Shown piece by piece: positions 1 to 6,779 of a DNA stretch of 17,953 nucleotides. Source of the stretch: Candidatus Bathyarchaeota archaeon (GTDB taxonomy: Archaea > Thermoproteota > DRAE01); the NCBI GenBank assembly GCA_011041895.1, contig DRAE01000112.1:1-17953 (forward strand), in the 5' to 3' direction. Positions within the stretch are counted from its first letter, which is position 1; every line of letters begins with the position of its first letter. A program made the translations under genes and the position numbers. A model generated the notes under the pieces. The model was given only the letters and a program-made list of their open reading frames with translations, was not told the DNA's origin and did not search any database.

Positions 1-2747
1 TACTTAACTTTGAAGTTGGCAGGAGAGTTGAAGGTGAAAGAAACGTTGTAGACGCATACCTTTTCCCCGAGAAAAGCATTGAAGAACATGTAGTTGATCT
101 TGTAAAAAGACTTGGAAAAGGTGGACTTGTATTTGCTCCAATGGATAAGGGAAGCGAATACGTTACCACCCTTGCTAAAACGCTTAAAGAGCACGGTATT
201 AAAGCCGAAGCCTACACCTCCGCTAGGAAAAAATTGCTTGATCAATTCGTTAATGGAGAAATAGAGGTACTTGTTGGAGTTGCAAGTTATAGAAGCCCCC
301 TAGCCAGAGGATTAGATCTACCCGAAACCGTTAGGTACGCTGTTTTTGCAGGCATTCCCAAATTCAAGATATCCCTAGATCTCAGAGAAAGATTTCATAC
401 ATTTAAGCTCTTCATACTTTTAGCCAATATAGTCGAACTCCTTGAAGGGGAGGAGCTCGATGAGTGGAGTAGAAAGCTTTCATGGCTTAGAACAACGCTT
501 TCAAGATTAACTTCTGAACAAGAACTTATCTTGAACAGAGCTATAGTCGAAAATGAACAGCTGACTGGAAGACTCGAGCACATTAGACAGAGAATACTGG
601 AAATAAGAGATCAACTTCAGAAACTCCTTGAAAGAGAGGATATCAAAGAGAAAATAAAAACTTCACCCAGGTTAACTCTCGAGGAAAATGCTTATTTAAT
701 CACAGCAGATGCTGTAGCATATCTGCAAGCTTCTGGAAGAACCTCTAGAATGTTTATAGGTGGAATGACGAAGGGCTTATCAGTGCTGATAGTTGACAAT
801 GAAAAGGCCTTTAGAGGGTTGCTTAGCAGATTAAAATGGCTTGAAGATATTCAATTCGTTGATTTCAGAGAGGTTAACATAGAATCCCTCCTAGAGGAAA
901 TTGACAGAGACCGAAAACTGATAGCTGATCTAAGAAGAGGCATCATAAGCCCTAGAATAAGGGATATTAGAAAAACTGCTCTTCTAATAGTTGAGTCACC
1001 AAACAAGGCTAGAACTATTGCATGGTTCTTTGGAGAGCCTACAAAGAGAACGCTTGAGGGGGTTCCAATATACGACACTAGCGCTGAGGAATTCTTTTTA
1101 ACAATTGCCGCTACAGGAGGTCACGTAGTAGATCTAACGCTAAGAGATACTGGATTTATGGGGGTCATAGTCAAAGATGAAGTGTTTATACCAGTTTACT
1201 CAACGATAAAGAGATGTATGCAGTGTGGATATCAGTTTCTCGACTCTGATCAGTGCCCAAATTGCAAATCAAAGGAGTATAGCGACTCACTTAATAGGAT
1301 AAATGCGATAAGGGAATTGGCCGAGGAAGCTGACATAGTTCTCATAGGCACCGATCCAGATACTGAAGGTGAAAAAATAGCATGGGACATAGCTGTTCTC
1401 ATATCCCCTTACGCTAAGGAAATTAGAAGGGTAGAATTTCATGAGGTTACCAGGAAGGCTGTGAAAGAGGCTTTGCACTCGATGAGAGACATTGATCTAA
1501 ACCTTGTGAAGGCGCAGATTATAAGGAGAATAGAGGATCGCTGGATAGGGTTCTCACTCACTGAAACCCTATGGAAAAGCAGATTTTTCAAAAAGGTTTC
1601 AGCTGGAAGGGTTCAAACACCAGTTCTTGGATGGATACTTGAAAGATACAAGGAATACAAGAAAAGGAAAGGCTTTAACTTCAAGGTGACTCTGGAGAAC
1701 AACCTAACAGTGTCCTTAGGAATACATAAGATAACTGGTAGGCGAAAAGATGAAAAATTAGAGGAGTTCAAACAAAAGCTTCTCTCATCCAAGGCAGTAA
1801 TCGAAGATGTAAAAGTCAAGGAAGATACCATCAACCCCCCACCCCCATATACAACAGATGAAATGATAAGAGATGCCTCTAGAATACTCAGGCTCTCACC
1901 AGAGGAAACTATGAGAATAGCTCAAAGCCTTTTCGAAGCAGGTTTAATAACCTACCATAGAACGGATAGTCACAGAGTCTCAACAACTGGAATAGGAGTT
2001 GCAAAGTCATACATTGAGGAAAACATTGATGCAAGCATGTTCAAAGCCAGAGTATGGGGGGAGGGGGGAGCACATGAGTGCATAAGGCCGACTAGACCAA
2101 TAGACACAAGTATGCTAAAGAGATTGATAAACGAGGGTATCCTGAGACTACCTGAAAAACTTTCATGGGGCCACTATGCTCTATACGACATCATATTCAA
2201 AAGATTCATAGCTAGCCAAATGATTCCTGGAAAAGTGAAGGTTATTGAAGCAACTGTTAAAATCCCAGAAATAAATTTTGAGACCAAAATAGAGGGCATA
2301 TGCCAAATAATCGAGGAAGGCTTCACGAAAATGTATAAGCCTCCACTTAAGATGATACCCGAAATCAGTGAAGGCGAGTACCGAATAGTAGATGTGTTTT
2401 ACTTCAGAGCATCGGAAGTATACCCCTATACTGAGGGAGAAGTCGTGGATTTAATGAGAAAAAGAGGGATAGGAAGGCCGTCAACATACGCAGCAATAAT
2501 CTCCATACTCAAGAAAAGGGAATATGTCAGATGCAGACAGCAACGTCTCATCCCTACACAAAAGGCATATATAGTATACTCGTTCCTTACAAAGAACTTC
2601 TCTGACATGGTCTCCGAAGAGAGAACTAGGCTCCTAGAAAACTACATGAGAAAAGTTGAGGAAGGAGAGTTAGATTACATAGAAGTTCTCAAAGAGCTCT
2701 ATAGAGAAGTTTACGAGAAAGTTTATTCTGAGCAACCTATAAGGTAG
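1..2747 (+). CDS. rgy: Reverse gyrase, 5'-truncated by window edge
   Basis: This ATP-dependent type IA topoisomerase introduces positive supercoils and marks hyperthermophiles. The frame is already open at base 3, so the first ATG at 141 is internal; about 915 codons of a protein usually near 1,100-1,250 aa are visible, and the N-terminal zinc finger and first RecA-like domain are missing. The visible part starts in the second helicase domain, with the motif VI signature QASGRTSR at 726-749. The topoisomerase half begins with Toprim (VESPNKA, Glu at 993; DPDTE with Asp codons at 1353 and 1359 and Glu at 1365). A CX2C-X9-CX2C zinc finger is inserted at 1215-1265. The catalytic tyrosine lies in GLITYHRTDS, Tyr codon 1953. 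The late motifs GGAHECIRPTRP and RGIGRPSTYA are intact. There is no sign of decay. Its stop overlaps the convergent neighbour by 11 bp. Confidence 0.98.
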   Translation, partial: LNFEVGRRVEGERNVVDAYLFPEKSIEEHVVDLVKRLGKGGLVFAPMDKGSEYVTTLAKTLKEHGIKAEAYTSARKKLLDQFVNGEIEVLVGVASYRSPLARGLDLPETVRYAVFAGIPKFKISLDLRERFHTFKLFILLANIVELLEGEELDEWSRKLSWLRTTLSRLTSEQELILNRAIVENEQLTGRLEHIRQRILEIRDQLQKLLEREDIKEKIKTSPRLTLEENAYLITADAVAYLQASGRTSRMFIGGMTKGLSVLIVDNEKAFRGLLSRLKWLEDIQFVDFREVNIESLLEEIDRDRKLIADLRRGIISPRIRDIRKTALLIVESPNKARTIAWFFGEPTKRTLEGVPIYDTSAEEFFLTIAATGGHVVDLTLRDTGFMGVIVKDEVFIPVYSTIKRCMQCGYQFLDSDQCPNCKSKEYSDSLNRINAIRELAEEADIVLIGTDPDTEGEKIAWDIAVLISPYAKEIRRVEFHEVTRKAVKEALHSMRDIDLNLVKAQIIRRIEDRWIGFSLTETLWKSRFFKKVSAGRVQTPVLGWILERYKEYKKRKGFNFKVTLENNLTVSLGIHKITGRRKDEKLEEFKQKLLSSKAVIEDVKVKEDTINPPPPYTTDEMIRDASRILRLSPEETMRIAQSLFEAGLITYHRTDSHRVSTTGIGVAKSYIEENIDASMFKARVWGEGGAHECIRPTRPIDTSMLKRLINEGILRLPEKLSWGHYALYDIIFKRFIASQMIPGKVKVIEATVKIPEINFETKIEGICQIIEEGFTKMYKPPLKMIPEISEGEYRIVDVFYFRASEVYPYTEGEVVDLMRKRGIGRPSTYAAIISILKKREYVRCRQQRLIPTQKAYIVYSFLTKNFSDMVSEERTRLLENYMRKVEEGELDYIEVLKELYREVYEKVYSEQPIR

Positions 2748-3780
2748 TTGCAAATACTCTGTCATATATCTCCTCGGTGATAGCCCTTTTAACATTTTCT
2801 GGAATGTGCTCTAAACAGTTTATAGCTTCATATAGTGGAGGAATAAATCCCATATGTGAATTAACTATGCTATCCCAGAGGGGACTTATTTTCTCAATAA
2901 TGTTTTTCCTCATAACTGGATGATAGGGCAATACTTCATTGACAGACCAGTAACTATACAGCAGATCTGAGAGAAACTCCAAGGGCTTTGTAATCTGTTC
3001 AAAGTAATCTCTCATCCTGCTGAGAGAAGATTGAAAAGTTCCATGAATAACCTTAAACACAAAATCAACTAAAGGTCTTCTTACATCAAGTATATTCCTT
3101 AGCGCCTTTCTAAAAACATAGAATGTGGCAAGCCCATAAGTAGAAAATGAAAAATACTCGGCAAATCTATCCTCTTCAACTTTATCAAACATTGGATAAA
3201 TTTTCCCATAACAATCTTGAATTTCCTCCAATATAAGTGCAACATCTTCGATAGCATGATGCACGAGCGCATGCTTCGCCAAATGAGTGAAGTAGGTATC
3301 ACATCCAGCATGAAGTATCCCCTGATATCCCAAATCGCTCACTACCTTATTTATCTCGGTGAAATTAATGACTACTGTAAGATACCGTTTTAAATCATTT
3401 AAAATCCAATTTACTCGCACATATATTCCCCAATTCTCAGAGTCTAAATGATACGGGATATAAAACGAGAATGGATCCTCGTAAATCATTTTCCTTTCGC
3501 CAAAAGAGTATTTATCCAATGGAGGGTCAACTTTCGGAAATAAGTTAAGCGCGTCTTTAATATTTTTCATTGTCGACTCAATCATCCTAAACTTAAAATG
3601 TGATATCTCAGATGCGACGGTCTCATACTTTACCAGATTTGTATCAAAGGTGTATAAAGGCCTGTATTCAACTTCCTCCATTTTCATCAATAATATTTTG
3701 TGGAGTATAGTCTTAATAGTATTTTCTTCTTTTTGTTGCAAAAAAGAAATTTTTAGAAATATCATTATTTTTTCTTTCAC
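2737..3780 (-). CDS. Hypothetical protein, 347 aa, His-rich helical core
   Basis: I do not recognise a family. The frame starts at GTG 3780; in-frame ATGs at 3687 and 3681 would remove about 31-33 residues. The first 30 residues are Lys/Ile-rich and AT-biased, so the later starts are real alternatives. An AGAGG-like site lies about 12 nt upstream of the GTG, with a possible TATA (AGTATATG) further up. The protein looks soluble and mostly helical. Its clearest feature is a cluster of His, Cys and Asp in the middle (HAGCDTYFTHLAKHALVHHA), which could bind metal. Convergent with reverse gyrase, overlapping it by 11 bp, with no room for a separate terminator. Expression and function are unknown; the frame length and amphipathic composition favour a real gene. 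Confidence 0.7.
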   Translation of the reverse strand: MKEKIMIFLKISFLQQKEENTIKTILHKILLMKMEEVEYRPLYTFDTNLVKYETVASEISHFKFRMIESTMKNIKDALNLFPKVDPPLDKYSFGERKMIYEDPFSFYIPYHLDSENWGIYVRVNWILNDLKRYLTVVINFTEINKVVSDLGYQGILHAGCDTYFTHLAKHALVHHAIEDVALILEEIQDCYGKIYPMFDKVEEDRFAEYFSFSTYGLATFYVFRKALRNILDVRRPLVDFVFKVIHGTFQSSLSRMRDYFEQITKPLEFLSDLLYSYWSVNEVLPYHPVMRKNIIEKISPLWDSIVNSHMGFIPPLYEAINCLEHIPENVKRAITEEIYDRVFATTL

Positions 3781-4164
3781 TTCACATTATATCCTCTTAA
3801 TAATAACATATTTTCAATAATTTTCTCATATACTTTAGAAGGTCCTTTAATCGTATCAATCAAGAAAATTTGCATCTTTTGAAAAGCTTATTGAAATCCT
3901 ATTTCCTAAACTTTATTGTTCTATTATTTCTCACAAGTTGACGAGGATTACAAAAGCCATGTACTTGATCACATTCTCTATTGTTAATTCCCTAACTAAA
4001 GATTCATCCTCATAATCTTCTAGCAGAATTATCTTGCCTAATGTAGTTTAAGACTTGGCTTCCAGTCAATAGCCTATCTATTATATTTACGGTGTACATG
4101 GTTAACTTAAATTAGCTATAATTCAATACTAAAACTTAGCTCAACTCAGCAATGGTGTGAATTG
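3781..4164. other. 380-bp AT-rich intergenic region
   Basis: This is the only long stretch without an intact gene. It lies between the divergent 347-aa and 212-aa genes and must hold both promoters. Its middle contains a frameshifted small open frame on the minus strand (separate entry, 3931-4099). The rest (3781-3930) is A/T-rich with no tRNA, repeat array or stable hairpin that I can see. The element TATAATTC near 4117-4124 is a candidate plus-strand promoter for the gene at 4165. Confidence 0.6.
3931..4099 (-). pseudogene. Frameshifted small ORF (about 55 aa if repaired)
   Basis: Reading from an ATG at 4099, one frame gives a protein-like start (MYTVNIIDRLLTGSQVLNYI) and then stops after about 30 codons. 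A second frame, one base away, picks up near 4035 with KIILLEDYEDESLVREL followed by TIENVIKYMAFVILVNL and stops at 3931. Skipping a single base near 4036 joins them into one plausible protein of about 55 residues. GAATTATA, about 20-25 nt before the ATG, fits a leaderless archaeal promoter. I cannot name the family. It may be a decayed gene, a gene with a sequencing error, or a programmed frameshift; the charged, non-repetitive composition argues against chance. Confidence 0.4.
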
Positions 4165-4803
4165 ATGGGGATACTAGATAAACTTGCCAGCATTCTAGGG
4201 CTAAAAAAGCAGTATGATGCTACAATGGAGACCCTAGTTAACAGAGTATGTCTAATGATAAAATCCAAAGGACTCCCACCGATAATTAACATTAGTAAAA
4301 TGCTTGAAGGTTCGTTACTCATGCTCACATTTCCTGAAAACAATATGCAAAATCGGATATGCCTAGACCTAAACGATAAACTTTTCAAATGGAGAACAGG
4401 GATTCCATTAACGCGAGAGGAATTCGAAAAATATAGAGATCAGATAACCGTGGAACTTCATCAGATACTCGCTGTAGACAAACTTTATGATAAGTTAATG
4501 GAAGTTATGAAGACTTTTGGAAGAAGTGCCGTTCCACTTTACTATAAAAGAAGGATAGTTTTCGATACAAGAAGAAGAGTATTTATGTTCCCTCCCGTAT
4601 ATAGACCTGACAAGAAGATGTATCTCCGTCTTCTATATGACTACAAAATAAATGCTTTTGTATGGGAGGTATTTAAAAAGGGTAGAATTCCATATACGAT
4701 CATAGCGTCAGAGAAAGATGTTCTGGAACTTTGCCAATCCGTTTTGAAGGTTTTGGAAAACTTTATCAATGACATGAGAGAGGTCAGATCCATGTACACT
4801 TAG
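4165..4803 (+). CDS. Hypothetical protein, 212 aa
   Basis: No family recognised. ATG 4165 is preferred over the TTG just before it because GGTG at 4154-4157 is placed 7 nt upstream as a ribosome site. The protein has no signal peptide or membrane segment and is rich in Lys, Arg and Leu. The N-terminal part (LDKLASILGLKKQYD) looks like an amphipathic helix. The central segment (VPLYYKRRIVFDTRRRV) and the following region rich in Tyr and Arg suggest an alpha/beta fold, and the C-terminus is helical. Its stop codon overlaps that of the minus-strand DUF4430 gene by 4 bp. A cytoplasmic role is inferred only from the absence of export signals. Confidence 0.75.
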   Translation: MGILDKLASILGLKKQYDATMETLVNRVCLMIKSKGLPPIINISKMLEGSLLMLTFPENNMQNRICLDLNDKLFKWRTGIPLTREEFEKYRDQITVELHQILAVDKLYDKLMEVMKTFGRSAVPLYYKRRIVFDTRRRVFMFPPVYRPDKKMYLRLLYDYKINAFVWEVFKKGRIPYTIIASEKDVLELCQSVLKVLENFINDMREVRSMYT

Positions 4804-5246
4804 CCGTATCTCTCCAATACCCATTTATATGTGGCATCCTTGACTATGATAACTTTGTCACATCCAACAAATATTCTATGCCATGCTCCAACGGTTTCAT
4901 CATACATGTAGGCGACCCATCTAGCCTTTCCAGCTAGTGTATCTGGTTCCCCTACATCGTTGATTGCTGTGATTTCTATTCCGAATCCCTCCCTGTAAAT
5001 GTACTTGATATTGAAAAATCTTCTAGTCAAGTCAAATAGGCTCGAATTCAATGTTGCGATCGTGCTGTTAACACAAATCCTATAGTTTGAGCTAAATTCA
5101 ACTATTATGTTGACAAAAGCTATCTTACACCTTATAGCATTATAGCTTTTCTCATAGCTCATATATCCGCTCATGAAATGTAGTGTAGCTATTGTTGCTG
5201 TTAGTGCCCATACTGCTAAAAGCAACACAAGTAATTTTTCTCTCAT
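4800..5246 (-). CDS. Membrane-anchored DUF4430-like protein, paralogue A
   Basis: A 148-aa protein with one N-terminal hydrophobic segment (about residues 4-25), probably an uncleaved anchor facing outward, followed by a beta-rich domain. That domain aligns by eye with the paralogue at 5334: a hydrophobic strand near the start, an EGFGIEITAINDVGE segment matching the other copy's YGVFVVAINGVEN, then RWVAYMYDE matching WWMWYIYDH, and a Cys-Asp pair (VGCDK) matching TACDR. The family (DUF4430, transcobalamin C-terminal-like) is known from cell-surface vitamin-binding proteins. This copy is more divergent and lacks the closing Gly-Asp signature of the family (IVKDA in place of HNGDM). The start is ATG 5246, with GGTAG just upstream. 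It diverges from its paralogue across about 87 bp and shares its stop region with the gene at 4165. Confidence 0.75.
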   Translation of the reverse strand: MREKLLVLLLAVWALTATIATLHFMSGYMSYEKSYNAIRCKIAFVNIIVEFSSNYRICVNSTIATLNSSLFDLTRRFFNIKYIYREGFGIEITAINDVGEPDTLAGKARWVAYMYDETVGAWHRIFVGCDKVIIVKDATYKWVLERYG

Positions 5247-5286
5247 AACTACCTACCCCATAGCATAGTACAACTTAAGATAAGTT

Positions 5287-5297
5287 AGTTTAAATTT
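5287..5297. promoter_or_regulatory. Shared TTTAAA TATA element between divergent DUF4430 genes
   Basis: The self-complementary core TTTAAA (5289-5294) is the only good TATA-like element in the 87-bp gap. At the usual 25-27 bp distance it would start plus transcripts near 5317 (17 nt before ATG 5334) and minus transcripts near 5265 (about 19 nt before ATG 5246). One element could serve both genes. This is a positional inference. Confidence 0.45.
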
Positions 5298-5333
5298 CTA
5301 TATTTTCAGCTTCCTCTATATAAATTGGTAGAA

Positions 5334-5801
5334 ATGAAAGCGAAAGGGCCACGGTACATAGGAAGAGCACTTCTACTAATATTACTGATTTGGGCAGTTA
5401 TCTCTACAACACTCGCTGTGAACTACTACCTCCTATACGAAAAATACAGGTCCATGTACGCTAACCTCGAAGAATCAATTATTAGAGTAACGATCATAAT
5501 CGACTATGGGAACGGTACCGTTTCATATTTCAATGAGACAACGTTAACCGCTGGAAGCACAGTGTTTGATGCCCTAAAAAAGGTTGCGACAGTTAATTAT
5601 ACTTACAATGAGAAATATGGTGTTTTTGTAGTAGCTATAAACGGCGTTGAAAATAACGTTGACATACCGGGACATTGGTGGATGTGGTACATATATGATC
5701 ACGATAAGGATCAGTGGGTGCTAGGTTCTACTGCATGCGATAGATGGATACTGCATAATGGAGACATGGTCATGTGGAAATATGAGGTTCCATCATTTTA
5801 A
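5334..5801 (+). CDS. Membrane-anchored DUF4430 (transcobalamin-like) protein, paralogue B
   Basis: A 155-aa protein with an N-terminal membrane anchor (about residues 11-30) and an outward beta-rich domain that fits DUF4430 well: a first strand IIRVTIIIDYGNGTV, the motif AGSTVFDALKKV, YGVFVVAINGVEN, the aromatic GHWWMWYIYD and the closing HNGDMVMWKYE. Members of this family resemble the ligand-capping domain of transcobalamin and often sit beside ECF-type vitamin transporters. A TTG at 5325 is an alternative start; ATG 5334 is preferred because it is the standard codon and fits the predicted transcript start. It converges on the ECF S-component gene with a 4-bp overlap. A role in capturing a vitamin, perhaps a corrinoid, at the cell surface is inferred, and the ligand is unproven. 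Confidence 0.85.
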   Translation: MKAKGPRYIGRALLLILLIWAVISTTLAVNYYLLYEKYRSMYANLEESIIRVTIIIDYGNGTVSYFNETTLTAGSTVFDALKKVATVNYTYNEKYGVFVVAINGVENNVDIPGHWWMWYIYDHDKDQWVLGSTACDRWILHNGDMVMWKYEVPSF

Positions 5802-6340
5802 CCCTCTACTATTTTTTGACATATGGTTGAAATTGCTATTGTTAATGAAACAGTTGTGAACTCTGTAAGTGGCCCAATACCAATATAACACCCTCCATAT
5901 ACTGGAATAAACAAACCTAAGAGGGCTAGGACAGCCGAGCTCACCACATTTCCCGTAAATAGCATGTAAAATGCAAAAGAGGACATGAAATCATAAACTG
6001 AGAACATCGTTAGAAAAATCACTACAAAGCTCCCCCATTTATTCTCAGCTATGTTTATTCTAGTGCGTCTAAAGATCTTACCAACAATGAGCCCCGACAA
6101 CCCAGCAAGTACTGAGTCAATTATAGTCCATGGTCCAGGTGCTATTATCATATCCGATATTAGCATTGAAAAAAATCCTACAAGTGCTCCTGCTGCGGGG
6201 CTGATGAGGATCGCTGCGGAGAAGGTGAACACTAGTGGTATGTTCACAAACTGTAGTGAAGTTACAATATTTTTCGCTACTCTGCATGCTATCGCAAGCG
6301 ATGTAAATACACTTACGAAACAATATTCTCTAGTATTCAT
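5798..6340 (-). CDS. ECF transporter S component-like membrane protein
   Basis: A 180-aa, very hydrophobic protein with about six membrane segments. The layout matches substrate-binding S components of energy-coupling factor vitamin importers: an N-terminal helix with Ala and Val (SLAIACRVAK), then FTFSAAILISPAAGALVGFF with SMLISDMIIAPGPWTIIDSV (small-residue helices and the conserved G-P-W region), and LAGLSGLIVGK. The substrate cannot be read from sequence; the two adjacent DUF4430 genes hint at cobalamin or a precursor. The shared ATPase and T subunits are not in the window and must be supplied from elsewhere. The ATG at 6340 lies inside the 3' end of the Nudix gene (11-bp overlap), so the two are probably co-transcribed and translationally coupled. 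Confidence 0.8.
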   Translation of the reverse strand: MNTREYCFVSVFTSLAIACRVAKNIVTSLQFVNIPLVFTFSAAILISPAAGALVGFFSMLISDMIIAPGPWTIIDSVLAGLSGLIVGKIFRRTRINIAENKWGSFVVIFLTMFSVYDFMSSFAFYMLFTGNVVSSAVLALLGLFIPVYGGCYIGIGPLTEFTTVSLTIAISTICQKIVEG

Positions 6341-6737
6341 TCTTCACCAGCTTAAGAGCATCCCTTAATATTTTAGAGTGATCAAATGCTAGCTTACTCG
6401 GAATGTTATTAACATTAAATACGGCAACGCTCTTCGCATCGCTGGCCGCCTTCAGTTTCCCCTCTCCTTTAGCTATAAATGCTACGCTTATAACGTGTCC
6501 CCTAGGGTCTCTATTCGGGTCAGAGTATACTCCAACGAGCTTGAGTTCCTTGATTTTTAAGCCAGTTTCCTCCAAGGCTTCTCTGATAGCAGCTTCTTCT
6601 ACAGTTTCACCATACTCAACAAATCCTCCACATAATGCCCAATATCCTTTAAATGGAGGGTTTTTTCTCTTAACTAAGACAATCCCTCCACAGTAGATTA
6701 TAACTATATCGACCGCTATCATAGGATGCTTTTTCAT
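6330..6737 (-). CDS. Nudix hydrolase (ADP-ribose pyrophosphatase-like)
   Basis: A 135-aa single-domain Nudix protein. The Nudix box is complete at residues 38-60, in the order G-X5-E-X7-REUXEEXGU (Gly38, Glu44, REALEETGL from Arg52); the glutamates bind the catalytic Mg2+. The family cleaves nucleoside diphosphates linked to another group. The size and the PFKGYWALCGGFVE and VGVYSDPNRDPRGH segments resemble archaeal ADP-ribose pyrophosphatases, but substrate assignment within Nudix is unreliable. It is the first gene of a two-gene unit with the ECF S component. A TATA-like GATAAATAC (minus strand, near 6762-6770) sits about 25 nt before ATG 6737, so the message is probably leaderless. Confidence 0.92.
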   Translation of the reverse strand: MKKHPMIAVDIVIIYCGGIVLVKRKNPPFKGYWALCGGFVEYGETVEEAAIREALEETGLKIKELKLVGVYSDPNRDPRGHVISVAFIAKGEGKLKAASDAKSVAVFNVNNIPSKLAFDHSKILRDALKLVKNEY

Positions 6738-6741
6738 CTGA

Positions 6742-6770
6742 ATATTAAATCTCCTCTAAAAGTATTTATC
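6742..6770. promoter_or_regulatory. Back-to-back TATA elements, Nudix / 569-aa gene
   Basis: Two TATA-like elements face opposite ways in a 42-bp gap. Plus strand: ATATTAAATC at 6742-6751, placing the start near 6772, 8 nt before ATG 6780. Minus strand: GATAAATACT ending near 6761, placing the start at about 6738, right at the Nudix ATG. The spacing supports both chosen start codons. Confidence 0.5.
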
Positions 6771-6779
6771 TTATTGAAG

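Noticed and set aside
141..143. ATG 141 as the start of the reverse gyrase gene
   Set aside because: The same frame is open to the left edge and encodes helicase-like sequence, so this Met is internal.
3781..4164. A tRNA or other structured RNA in the long spacer
   Set aside because: No cloverleaf, T-loop sequence or GC-rich stem is visible; the region is uniformly AT-rich.
6051..6368. A 105-aa plus-strand frame inside the ECF S-component gene
   Set aside because: The opposite strand encodes a membrane protein with clear family features; this frame shows no domain.
6726..6779. ATG 6726 as the start of the 569-aa protein
   Set aside because: It overlaps the Nudix start, precedes the predicted transcript start, and would place 18 residues before a textbook signal-anchor.
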